A stretch of DNA of 64,000 nucleotides from Variovorax paradoxus EPS. Lineage in GTDB: Bacteria; Pseudomonadota; Gammaproteobacteria; Burkholderiales; Burkholderiaceae_C. This document shows, one piece after another, positions 51,050 to 59,432 of this stretch. Made by a program: the position numbers and the translations under genes. Below the pieces are notes generated by a model. It was not told the DNA's origin. It made no database searches and saw only the letters and a list, made by a program, of their open reading frames with translations. The first letter of the stretch is position 1. Each line of letters opens with the position of its first letter. The stretch covers positions 620,001 through 684,000 of the forward strand of contig NC_014931.1 of assembly GCF_000184745.1 (NCBI RefSeq), written 5' to 3'.

Positions 51050-52689
51050 GTTTGTTGTGTCTGGAAGGAGAAATGGCACGGCAGCTCGACCCATACGGTC
51101 GTGCCCTGCAGCGGAATGCTCTCGAGCCGGATGCTGCCGTGGTGTGCATGCACGATGGCCTGCGCAATGGACAGGCCGATGCCGGTTCCGTCGGCGCGAT
51201 GCACGCGCGCCCGGCGGCCGCGCACGAACCGGTCGAACACCTTCGGCAACTCATCCGCATCGATGCCGATGCCCTCGTCGACCACGCGCACGCGCACGCG
51301 GCTGCGTTCCTCTTCGTCTTCGCGAACGAGTTGCCAGCTCACCCGCACGGTGCCGTCCTGGCGCGAGTAGCGCACCGCGTTGTCGAGCACGATCACGAGG
51401 GCCTGCCGCAAGCGGTCGGCATCGGCTTGCAGCACGACCGGGGGCGTGCCGACATCGATGGCTTCGAGCAGCACGCGAACCTCATGGCGTGCCCCCAGCG
51501 CGCTGGCCATGTCGGTGACATCGCCAAGAAGCTCCGGCAGATCGACTTCGCCGAACCGCATCGCCAACTGATCGGCCTCGGCCCTGGCGACCAGCAACAG
51601 GTCGTCGATCACGCCGGTCAGTTGCTTCACGCCGCCCACGATGCGCGTCAGCGTTTCCCGGTATTCCATCGGCGGCTTTTCCGCGCCGCGCAAGGCGATC
51701 TCGGCTTCGCCGCGAATCGCCGTGGCGGGCGTACGAAGCTCATGGCTCAGGTCGGCCAGCAGTTGGCGGCGCCGCTGGTCGACCTGTTGCAGCGTCTCGT
51801 GCGCGGCGCTCAGTTCGCTGGTGCGTTCCAGCACGGCCTCTTCGAGGCGGCGGCGCGCGGCGTCGGCGTCCTGCCGGTGGCGCTGCAGTTCGGCCGCCAT
51901 CGAGTTGAAGTGCTCGGCGACATGATCGAACTCGTCGTGCGAGCCGAGGGCGATGCGGTGGTCGAGCGAACCGGCCCGCAGCGCCTGCGTGCCCGCGAGC
52001 AGGCGGTCCAGCGGACGTTGCAGCCGCCGCTTGAGGTAGAGCGCAAGCACGATGGCCGCCGCGAAGGTGATGACTGCCAGGCCGATGGACTGCTGGCGCA
52101 GCTGGTCCAGCCCGCGCTCGGTGGCGGCGCGGGCCACGGGCACCACGTTGCGCTGCCGTTCGATGGCGCCGTTGATCAGTTCGCGCAGATCGCGGCCGCG
52201 CGCCTTGTCGAACACCTCATTGAGTTCCTGCCAGACGCTGGCGAACTCGGCGCCCCGCTCCAGCGGCGCGAGCTTCACCAGCCGGGCCCTGACCGCTGCG
52301 ATGTTGTCGTCGAGCAGGTCGCTGACCGCGGCGAGCTGATCGATCTCGGGCGGGATCGGCGTGCCCTCGCGCGCCGAAATTTCACCCCAGAGCGCCAGGT
52401 CGCGCCGGGCGAGCTGACGCAGGGTTTCGGTGCTGGCCTGCATGCGCGCCAGCTGGCTGTCGCGCACCTCCGGCGAGGCGTTCGCGTCCATCAGTTGCTG
52501 GGAGGCCCACACGCGCAGCCTTTGCTTGCTGGCCGACAGCTCCAGCAGTTCCGAAAGGATGTCGCTGGCCAGGCGGCTGTGCTGCGCGTAGTCGTTGACC
52601 CGGTTCGATCCCCAATAGACGAAGCCGGCTTGAACGCAGACCAGTGCAACGAGAACGGCGAATGCGAGGGACAGGCGGAGGCGGAACAT
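51046..52689 (-). CDS. Sensor histidine kinase with periplasmic helical bundle
   Basis: A protein of 547 residues. Membrane spans lie at about 8-27 (AFAVLVALVCVQAGFVYWG) and 202-219 (GLAVITFAAAIVLALYL). The periplasmic section between them (about 30-200) is almost all helix, like a four-helix-bundle sensor. A HAMP domain and a coiled coil lead to the H-box LADLSHELRTPATAIRGE (H316). The ATPase domain has N-box VIVLDNAVRYS, DEGIGIDADELPKVFDRF and GTGIGLSIAQAIV. The ligand is unknown. It is the first gene of a leftward set with the response regulator and possibly the Bug protein. Confidence 0.93.
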   Translation of the reverse strand: MFRLRLSLAFAVLVALVCVQAGFVYWGSNRVNDYAQHSRLASDILSELLELSASKQRLRVWASQQLMDANASPEVRDSQLARMQASTETLRQLARRDLALWGEISAREGTPIPPEIDQLAAVSDLLDDNIAAVRARLVKLAPLERGAEFASVWQELNEVFDKARGRDLRELINGAIERQRNVVPVARAATERGLDQLRQQSIGLAVITFAAAIVLALYLKRRLQRPLDRLLAGTQALRAGSLDHRIALGSHDEFDHVAEHFNSMAAELQRHRQDADAARRRLEEAVLERTSELSAAHETLQQVDQRRRQLLADLSHELRTPATAIRGEAEIALRGAEKPPMEYRETLTRIVGGVKQLTGVIDDLLLVARAEADQLAMRFGEVDLPELLGDVTDMASALGARHEVRVLLEAIDVGTPPVVLQADADRLRQALVIVLDNAVRYSRQDGTVRVSWQLVREDEEERSRVRVRVVDEGIGIDADELPKVFDRFVRGRRARVHRADGTGIGLSIAQAIVHAHHGSIRLESIPLQGTTVWVELPCHFSFQTQQT

Positions 52690-52803
52690 GGCGAACTTTA
52701 ACGGCACCAGGTCGAACCGCAGATGAATATCGGATGAAGCCGCGGCCGCCACTTATCGCCGTGCGTTCCGGTTCCTCCAGCCAGATGTCTGGCCCGGCAG
52801 CGT

Positions 52804-53298
52804 TCAGTGCTCGTGAGGAAAAAGCCGCTCGATCGGGCAGTGCGTCTTGATGAACGGCGACTTGATGACGATGTAGCTGAAGTACTTCGAGATGCCGATG
52901 TTGCGTTCGAGCAGGCCCTCGATCACTTCCTGGTAGTGGTTCACGCCGCGGGTGAGAAAGCGCAGCAGGTAGTCGTAGCCGCCGCTGACCAGGTGGCATT
53001 CGAGCACCTCGTCGACCTCGCGGATCGCGGCCTCGAAGCGCACGAAGTCTTCGCGGTGATGGTCCTGCAGCGTGACCTCGGTGAAAACCGTCAGCGTGTC
53101 GCCGAGCTTCTCGAGCCGCAGGTGCGCGCCATAGCCGGCGATGTAGCCGGCCTGCTCCAGCCGCTTGACGCGGATGAGGCAGGGGCTGGGCGACAGTCCG
53201 ACCGCGTCCGCCAGGTCGACGTTGGTCATGCGCCCGTTCTTCTGCAACTGGGCCAGGATGCGCAGGTCGAGTCGGTCGATCTTGAAAGCTTCTGACAT
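52804..53298 (-). CDS. Lrp/AsnC family transcription regulator
   Basis: A protein of 164 residues. The N-terminal HTH is clear (IDRLDLRILAQLQKNGRMTN, LADAVGLSPSPCLIRVKRLE). The RAM ligand domain follows (VFTEVTLQDHHREDFVRFEA, EVLECHLVSGGYDYLLRFLT). It lies just downstream of the aminotransferase gene on the same strand (78-base gap). Lrp-type proteins usually sense an amino acid and control nearby catabolic genes, so the aminotransferase is the likely target. Confidence 0.93.
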   Translation of the reverse strand: MSEAFKIDRLDLRILAQLQKNGRMTNVDLADAVGLSPSPCLIRVKRLEQAGYIAGYGAHLRLEKLGDTLTVFTEVTLQDHHREDFVRFEAAIREVDEVLECHLVSGGYDYLLRFLTRGVNHYQEVIEGLLERNIGISKYFSYIVIKSPFIKTHCPIERLFPHEH

Positions 53299-53376
53299 GG
53301 CGGAGCCCGATTACAGGAAAGGTCCGATTCTGCGTCGTCGGCCGGTGATTAAGGGAGGCTTTGCGCGTCTTCCTGT

Positions 53377-54780
53377 TCAGGCCGCCAGCGCGGCGCGAAC
53401 GTCGGGTGCCTCGAGCACTTCGTCGAGCGTCTTCTTCAGCCGGGCGAAGAGCTGCGCGAACTCGTCCTCGGTGAAGGTGAGCGCGGGCGCAAAGCCGAGG
53501 ATGTGGTCGCCGAAGGAGCGGAACACCAGGCCGTTGCGGTAGCCGGCGGCAAAGATGCGGTCGGACAGCCCCAGTGCCGCATCGAAGCCGCGCTTGCTGG
53601 CCTTGTCGCTCACCAGCTCCAGCGCGCCCAGCAGGCCGCGGTGGCGCGCATCGCCCACCAGCGGATGCGTGCGCAGCCCATCGAGCCCGGCCGCGAAATG
53701 CGCGGCGCCGCGGTGGCCGTTGGCGAGCACGCCGCCTTCTTCGTAGAGCCGCAGCACCTCGAGCGCAACCGCGGCGCCCACCGGGTGTGCCGAATAGGTG
53801 GCGCCGTGGCCGATGGACGCACCGGCGGGCGCGCCATCGGCGATGCCGGCGTAGACCTTCTCGGACATCATGGTGGCGCCCATCGGCACATAGCCGGCGG
53901 TCAGCCCCTTGGCCATGGTCATGAGGTCGGGCTCCACGCCCTCGGCCTCGCAGGCGAACATCGGGCCGGTGCGGCCGAAGCCGGTGATGACTTCGTCCAC
54001 GACGAAGAGGATGTCCAGGTCGCGCGCGGCCTCGCGCATGGCCTTCAGCCAGCCCACGGGCGGCACGATGACACCGCCCGAGCCCTGGATGGGTTCGCAG
54101 AAGAAGGCCGCCACGTTGTCCGCGCCCAGCTCGGCCACCTTGGCGCGCAAGGCCGCGACCGACGCGGCGATCAGCGCTTGCGGGTCGGCGCCATCGGCAC
54201 GGCGGTAGGCGTAGGGCGACGCGATGTAGTGCTGCGTGGGCAGCGGCAGGTCGAAGCCGCGATGGAAGGCCGGCAGCGCGGTGAGCCCCGCGCCGGTGGA
54301 CGACGAGCCGTGGTAGCCGCGCTCCAGCGAAATGAACTGTTTCTTGGAGGGCCGGCCGGTCGCGTTGTAGTACTGCACGATGAAGCGCACGGCGGCATCC
54401 ACCGCTTCGGAACCGCCCAGCGTCAGGTACACGCGCGTCAGCGACGCGGGCGTGATCTGCACGAGCTTCTCGGCCAGACGGATGGCCGGCTCGCTGCTGA
54501 AGTGAAAGTAGCCGGTGGCATACGGCAGCCGGCGCATCTGCTCGGCGGCGGCTTGCACCACGCTCTCTTGCCCGTAGCCCACGTTCACGCACCAGAGGCC
54601 GGCGAAGGCATCGAGCAGTTCGTGGCCGTTGCCGTCGGTCAGCCAGGCGCCGCGGCCCGAGGCCAGCACGGTGGGGCCGCGCTGCTCGTGCACGCGCCAG
54701 GGCGAGACGGGGTGGATGAGGTGGGCGCGGTCGATCGCGTCGAGCGCGGCGTGGTGAGGCAGTGCGGTGGGGTGCGTCAT
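53377..54780 (-). CDS. Class III PLP-dependent aminotransferase
   Basis: A protein of 467 residues of the omega-amino acid:pyruvate aminotransferase type. Signatures are GRGAWLTDGNGHELLDAFAG near the start, LTLGGSEAVDAAVRFIVQYY, FFCEPIQGSGGVIVPPVGWL, the cofactor Asp in LFVVDEVITGFGRTG, and the PLP lysine in MAKGLTAGYVPMGAT. Such enzymes remove terminal amino groups from polyamines, beta-alanine or GABA with pyruvate as acceptor. The neighbouring Lrp regulator, and the amine oxidase and transporter further right, fit an amine-degradation setting. The exact substrate cannot be read from the sequence. Confidence 0.93.
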   Translation of the reverse strand: MTHPTALPHHAALDAIDRAHLIHPVSPWRVHEQRGPTVLASGRGAWLTDGNGHELLDAFAGLWCVNVGYGQESVVQAAAEQMRRLPYATGYFHFSSEPAIRLAEKLVQITPASLTRVYLTLGGSEAVDAAVRFIVQYYNATGRPSKKQFISLERGYHGSSSTGAGLTALPAFHRGFDLPLPTQHYIASPYAYRRADGADPQALIAASVAALRAKVAELGADNVAAFFCEPIQGSGGVIVPPVGWLKAMREAARDLDILFVVDEVITGFGRTGPMFACEAEGVEPDLMTMAKGLTAGYVPMGATMMSEKVYAGIADGAPAGASIGHGATYSAHPVGAAVALEVLRLYEEGGVLANGHRGAAHFAAGLDGLRTHPLVGDARHRGLLGALELVSDKASKRGFDAALGLSDRIFAAGYRNGLVFRSFGDHILGFAPALTFTEDEFAQLFARLKKTLDEVLEAPDVRAALAA

Positions 54781-54975
54781 GGCGGTGTGTGTGAAGGCGA
54801 GAGCAAAGGAGGCTGTCGATGCCCTCAGCTTAGGCCGCGCATCGCGCGAGGTGGTGCTGCTTTGGGGGTGCTCGGCGAAGCAGGCTGCGGTTGTGTGCGG
54901 CGTCGGCAGCAGATCGTGCGGTCGGTCTTTTCGGCGTCTCGATGGGCGCTTCGATGGGGCGCGTCGATCGACGGC

Positions 54976-55911
54976 TCAATACCCGTGCGCGCGATCGACC
55001 AAGCCGACCATCGGCTCGCCGGCGTCGAAGCGCGCGAGGTTGTCGAGCAGCGCCTCTGCGGCGCTCAGCGGCTGCGTCATGCTGGCGATGTGCGGCGTGA
55101 GCCGGATGCGCGGATGGCGCCAGAAGGCATGTTCCGGCGGCAGTGGCTCGGGGTCGGTCACATCGAGCACCGCATCGCCGATCTGCCCGCTGGCAAGGGC
55201 TGCGAGCAGGTGCGCGTCCACCAGTTGCGGACCGCGCCCCACGTGCACCAGGCCCGCGCCCGCGGGCAGCAGCGAGAACAGCCGCGCATCGAGGAAGCCG
55301 CGTGTCGAGTCGGTCAGCGGCAGCAGGCACACGAGGATGTCGGTGCGGGCCAGAAAGGCCGGCAGCTCATCGGCACCGGCGTGGCATTGCACGCCGTCGA
55401 CCGCATGCCGCGAGCGGCTCCATCCCGCGCAGTCGAAGCCCAGCGCGACGAGCTGCGCCAGCGCGGCCTGCCCGAGCGAGCCCAGCCCGAGCACACCGAT
55501 GCGCCGCTCGCCGGCGGGCAGCACGGGCAGCGGCTTCCACACGCCTTCGTCCTGTTGGCGCTGGTACTGCGGCATGTTGCGATGCAGGCCGAGCACCGCA
55601 TGCGTCACGTACTCGACCATGCCGCGCACGATGCCGGGCTCGACCATGCGCACCACCGGCAACGCGGGCGGCAGCGCCGCGAAGTCGAACTGGTCGACGC
55701 CCGCGCCCGAGGAAAACAGCACCTGCAGGTTCGGGAAGCGCTCCGCCATGTCGGGCGGTGGCTCCCAGGCCGCAAGAAAGCGCACCTGCGCCGGATCGCC
55801 GACATCGGGCCAGATGCGAAAGTCGATATCGGGCCGGCGGCGAGCGAACACCTCGGCCCACTGGCGGCCGCGCACGGGGTCGGACTTGTAGAGGAGGGTC
55901 GTGGTGTCCAT
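54976..55911 (-). CDS. ghrA: Glyoxylate/hydroxypyruvate reductase A-like D-2-hydroxyacid dehydrogenase
   Basis: A protein of 311 residues. The Rossmann motif is GVLGLGSLGQAALAQLVALG. The catalytic trio of the family is present: Arg in HVGRGPQLVD, Glu in DVTDPEPLPPEHAFW and His in RLTPHIASMTQP. The SSGAGVDQFDFAALPPALPV and VRMVEPGIVRGMVEY segments match GhrA, which reduces glyoxylate and hydroxypyruvate with NADPH. It is separated from the GNAT gene upstream by 11 bases, so they may share a transcript. Confidence 0.9.
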   Translation of the reverse strand: MDTTTLLYKSDPVRGRQWAEVFARRRPDIDFRIWPDVGDPAQVRFLAAWEPPPDMAERFPNLQVLFSSGAGVDQFDFAALPPALPVVRMVEPGIVRGMVEYVTHAVLGLHRNMPQYQRQQDEGVWKPLPVLPAGERRIGVLGLGSLGQAALAQLVALGFDCAGWSRSRHAVDGVQCHAGADELPAFLARTDILVCLLPLTDSTRGFLDARLFSLLPAGAGLVHVGRGPQLVDAHLLAALASGQIGDAVLDVTDPEPLPPEHAFWRHPRIRLTPHIASMTQPLSAAEALLDNLARFDAGEPMVGLVDRAHGY

Positions 55912-55922
55912 CGGTTTCCCCT

Positions 55923-56801
55923 TCAGCCCACAGCCTGCGTGACGAGCGCGAACAGCGTCGGCCCGGCCGGCGGCACTGCGAGCGGCGCGCCGCGCACCAT
56001 CGTCGTGGGCGCATCCACGCGCAGCAGGCCGATGCTCTCGAGCCATTCGGCCAGCCCGCTGTCGAAGTCGATGTCGATGCGCGTGAACTGGCCGGTATTC
56101 ACGCCCGCAAGGTGCGCAATCAATGCCTTCGCGCCGTCCGCATCGGGGGCCACCACCGGACCGATGACATGGCCGCGCCCGAAGCGCCGCAGCATCGCGA
56201 AGCCGACGGGCTCGTTCTCGCGATCGAGCACCACGCAGGCATCGGCGCTTTGCAGCAGGTCGGCGATCAGCGCATTGCGCGGCATGCCGCGCGATGCCGA
56301 GTCGAGTGCCTGCAATGCAGGCAGTTCGTTCAGGCCCGCGGGCCGAAGGCGCCAACCCGGCTGCAGCGCGACCAGCGGTGGCGACGACGCAATGCCCTGG
56401 TGCTGGCGCATCTCGCCGGTGCGCACGAAGCCCAGCCGCTCATAGAGTCCGCGCCCTTCGGCTGTCGCATGCAGCAGCACGGTGCGGTCTTCCAGGCCGT
56501 CGAGCAGCGCGGTCATCAGCCGGTGCCCGATGCGGCGGCCCTGGCAAGCGGGGGAGACGATCACCAATCCGATGGTGGCGTGCGCAGGACCCCAGAGCCA
56601 GCGCTGGCCGGTCGCGACGATCTGGCCGTCGCGCTCGGCTGCGATTCCCTCGGAATGCGCGAAGGTCTGAGCCCAGTCCGCCGGGCGATGCGGCCAGCGC
56701 AATTCGGCGGACAGCGCATGCACATGCGGCAGGTCGGCGGGCGTCATCGGCCTGAACACCACGCCGTCCATGGCGGGTGCATTCGGAATCGGATCGGGCA
56801 T
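55923..56801 (-). CDS. Tandem GNAT-domain acetyltransferase
   Basis: A protein of 292 residues with two GNAT-like halves. The first (about 12-140) has FRPMTPADLPHVHALSAELR, IGLVIVSPACQGRRIGHRLM (the acetyl-CoA loop) and LYERLGFVRTGEMRQHQG. The second (about 150-285) has LRPAGLNELPALQALDSASR and VGFAMLRRFGRGHVIGPVVA, like the C-terminal domain of the YitH type. The start at 56801 was chosen as the first Met before the conserved FRPM; a second Met lies 10 codons in. Substrate unknown. Confidence 0.88.
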   Translation of the reverse strand: MPDPIPNAPAMDGVVFRPMTPADLPHVHALSAELRWPHRPADWAQTFAHSEGIAAERDGQIVATGQRWLWGPAHATIGLVIVSPACQGRRIGHRLMTALLDGLEDRTVLLHATAEGRGLYERLGFVRTGEMRQHQGIASSPPLVALQPGWRLRPAGLNELPALQALDSASRGMPRNALIADLLQSADACVVLDRENEPVGFAMLRRFGRGHVIGPVVAPDADGAKALIAHLAGVNTGQFTRIDIDFDSGLAEWLESIGLLRVDAPTTMVRGAPLAVPPAGPTLFALVTQAVG

Positions 56802-57372
56802 CGGAAAACTCTCTCTGTTGCGGTGGATTGCGCGTCCATCTTGGACGACAACGCGGCTGTGCACCAGTGCGAAACGGGCATCCGCCGCAACTCGCAAGCT
56901 TCGCCTGCCGCATGCCCCGCTTTTGCAATTGCCTGCGGTGGCGCACCCGGCATACGCACACAAATGCTGCGCCAACCTGCCTAGCATCGGTCGCCATTCC
57001 CTTATGTGTCGCCGCTCCTCATGCCAATGCCACACCCATGCCACGCAATGCCTCTGTCCACGCACATCCCGGTGGGCTGCTTCAGCAGTGCCAACGGCAT
57101 CGGCAGGGCCTGGGATGCCAGCCAGCCGAGGCCAGGCAGCGCTTCAAAAGCGTGCCGACCGGCTGTGCTGCGGCACATCAAGGTGCATGGCGGCACGCAT
57201 CGAGGGCAGACCGCACGGCATGCCGTCGCCGCCCCCGCAAACCGCAGCTTCGTTGCGGCGGACATCGTTTTTCCACACATCCGTCACGCGACTGCGTGCT
57301 GCAATCACTTCGTAATGAGCTTGTCGCAATTCCCATCCATGTCCCAACTTTTTTGATCAAGGATTCGAGACC
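56802..57372. other. Divergent non-coding stretch of about 570 bases
   Basis: This spacer separates the leftward GNAT gene from the rightward HAD gene and should hold both promoters. Base composition is less extreme than in the genes, with AT-rich patches near 57260-57365. AAGGA at 57359-57363 is the ribosome binding site of the HAD gene. I see no convincing small gene, repeat family member, riboswitch or strong terminator in it. Confidence 0.5.
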
Positions 57373-58038
57373 ATGACCTTCCGTCCCAAATACGTGACCT
57401 TCGACTGCTACGGCACTCTCACCCGGTTCCGCATGAAGGAGATGGCCGCCGACCTCTTCGCCGACCGCATTCCGGCCGAGCGCATGGAAGAGTTCCATGC
57501 CGACTTCACCGCCTATCGCTTCGACGAGGTGCTGGGCGACTGGAAGCCCTACGAGGTGGTGCTGAAGAACGCGGTGCGGCGCCTGTGCAAGAAATGGAAG
57601 ATCCAGTACTTCGACCTGGACGCGCAGAAGATCTACGACGCGGTGCCCACCTGGAGCCCGCACGATGACGTGGCGGCCGGCCTGGCAAAGGTCGCCAAGG
57701 AGATTCCCCTGGTGATCCTGTCGAACGCTTCCGACGACCAGATCCAGAAGAACGTCGCAATGCTCGGCGCGCCCTTCCACCGCGTCTACACCGCGCAGCA
57801 GGCGCAGGCCTACAAGCCGCGCCTGCAAGCCTTCGAATACATGCTCGACTCGCTGGGTTGCAACCCGGAAGACGTGCTGCACGTGTCGTCCAGCCTGCGC
57901 TACGACCTGATGTCGGCGGACGACATGGGCATCGTCAACAAGGTGTTCGTGAACCGCGGCCACGGCCCGGGCAACCCGGCCTATCGCTACACGGAAATCC
58001 AGGACATCGGCGGCCTTCCCGGCGTCGTCGGTCTCTGA
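57373..58038 (+). CDS. HAD-superfamily hydrolase annotated as type II haloacid dehalogenase-like
   Basis: A protein of 221 residues, the size of L-2-haloacid dehalogenases. HAD motifs are present: nucleophile D11 in VTFDCYGTLTRF, the Ser in LVILSNASDDQ, the Lys in YKPRLQAFEYM, and the acidic end HVSSSLRYDLMSADDMG. In true L-2-haloacid dehalogenases the last motif reads SSNxWD; here it is SSSLRYD, so the Asn and Trp used for substrate binding are missing. It heads a rightward run with an amine oxidase and an ABC transporter and may serve that pathway as a hydrolase or phosphatase. Confidence 0.87.
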   Translation: MTFRPKYVTFDCYGTLTRFRMKEMAADLFADRIPAERMEEFHADFTAYRFDEVLGDWKPYEVVLKNAVRRLCKKWKIQYFDLDAQKIYDAVPTWSPHDDVAAGLAKVAKEIPLVILSNASDDQIQKNVAMLGAPFHRVYTAQQAQAYKPRLQAFEYMLDSLGCNPEDVLHVSSSLRYDLMSADDMGIVNKVFVNRGHGPGNPAYRYTEIQDIGGLPGVVGL

Positions 58039-58069
58039 TCGCTCCGCGGCCCGCACGCCTCATCACGCC

Positions 58070-59362
58070 ATGAAGCTCGACTCCTACTGGACCGATTCGG
58101 CGCCGGCCTTTGCCCCCGCAGCGTGTGCGCTGCCGGGGCAGGTCGACGTCGCGATCGTCGGCGGTGGCTTCACCGGCCTCTCGGCGGCGCTGGCATTCGC
58201 CCGGCGCGGTGCCCGCGTCGCGGTGCTGGAGGCCGGCACGCGGGTGGCGGCGGAAGCGTCGGGCCGCAACGGCGGGCACGTCAACAATGGGCTGGCCGTG
58301 GACTATGCCGATGTGGCGGCCAAGGTCGGCGTTGAAAAAGCCCGCGCCTGGTACCACGCCTACGACGCCTCGGTGGACGCCGTGGCGCGGCTGGTGCGCG
58401 ACGAGGAGATCGACTGCGACTTCATGCGGCACGGCAAGCTCAAGCTCGCCACGCGCGCCAGCCAGATGGACGCGCTCGAACGCAGCGCGCAGCGCCTCGT
58501 CGACGACGGCGTGGACACCGAGGTCGAGATTCTCGATGCGGCGCGGGTGCGCGGCGAGGTGCAGAGCGATCGCTTCCACGGCGGCCTGCTCTACAAGCGC
58601 AGCGGCCAGATGCACATGGGCCGCTTCGCCCACGGCCTGGCCACGGCCGCGCAGCGCCACGGCGCGCAGATTCATACAAGCACCGCCGTCGAACGCATCG
58701 AGCGCCTGGGCCAGGGCCACGCGCACAGGCTGCACACGGCGCGCGGCAGCGTCACCGCGCAGCAGGTGCTGCTGGCCACCGGCGCCTCGCGCCATGGCGG
58801 CTACGGCAGCTTCGGCTGGCTGCGCCGGCGCATCGTGCCGATCGGCAGCTTCATCGTGGTGACCGAGCCGCTGGGCGCCGAGCGTGCGCACGCGCTGCTG
58901 GCGGCGCGGCGCACCTACACGACGGTCGCGAACATCCATCACTACTTCCGCCTCACGGCCGATCACCGGCTGGTGTTCGGCGGGCGCGCGCGCTTCGCGA
59001 TCTCCAGCCCGCAGTCGGATGCCGCGAGCGGCGAGATCCTGCGCGCGGGGCTGGCCCAGACCTTTCCCCAGTTGGGCGCGGTGCGCCTGGATTACTGCTG
59101 GGGCGGGCTGGTCGACATCACGCAAGACCGCCTGCCCCATGCGGGCGAACGCAACGGCCTCTACTACGCCATGGGCTACAGCGGCCACGGCACGCAGATG
59201 TCGGTCCACATGGGCGAGCGCATGGCCGCCGTGATGAATGGCGACGCCAACGCCAACCCCTGGCGGGACCGTGCATGGCCCGCCATCCCCGGCCACTTCG
59301 GTGCGCCCTGGTTCCTGCCGGCGGTGGGCATGTACTACCGGCTCAAGGACAGACTGGCCTGA
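58070..59362 (+). CDS. DAO-type FAD-dependent amine oxidase (PuuB-like)
   Basis: A protein of 430 residues. FAD-binding GxGxxG is in VDVAIVGGGFTGLSAALAFA, followed by VAAEASGRNGGHVNNGLAVD, the ASGRNGG block typical of gamma-glutamylputrescine oxidase and related enzymes. The C-terminal part has WGGLVDITQDRLPHAG and YYAMGYSGHGTQMSVHMGER. The reaction would be oxidative deamination or demethylation of a secondary or primary amine. It follows the HAD gene by 31 bases and is followed by a binding-protein gene 70 bases on, so the substrate is probably imported by that transporter. Confidence 0.92.
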   Translation: MKLDSYWTDSAPAFAPAACALPGQVDVAIVGGGFTGLSAALAFARRGARVAVLEAGTRVAAEASGRNGGHVNNGLAVDYADVAAKVGVEKARAWYHAYDASVDAVARLVRDEEIDCDFMRHGKLKLATRASQMDALERSAQRLVDDGVDTEVEILDAARVRGEVQSDRFHGGLLYKRSGQMHMGRFAHGLATAAQRHGAQIHTSTAVERIERLGQGHAHRLHTARGSVTAQQVLLATGASRHGGYGSFGWLRRRIVPIGSFIVVTEPLGAERAHALLAARRTYTTVANIHHYFRLTADHRLVFGGRARFAISSPQSDAASGEILRAGLAQTFPQLGAVRLDYCWGGLVDITQDRLPHAGERNGLYYAMGYSGHGTQMSVHMGERMAAVMNGDANANPWRDRAWPAIPGHFGAPWFLPAVGMYYRLKDRLA

Positions 59363-59432
59363 GCGCCCGCTGCCGATCTGCGTTTTCCCCTTTCGATTTC
59401 TTCCACCCCACGGCCTCCCAGGAGTACCCACC

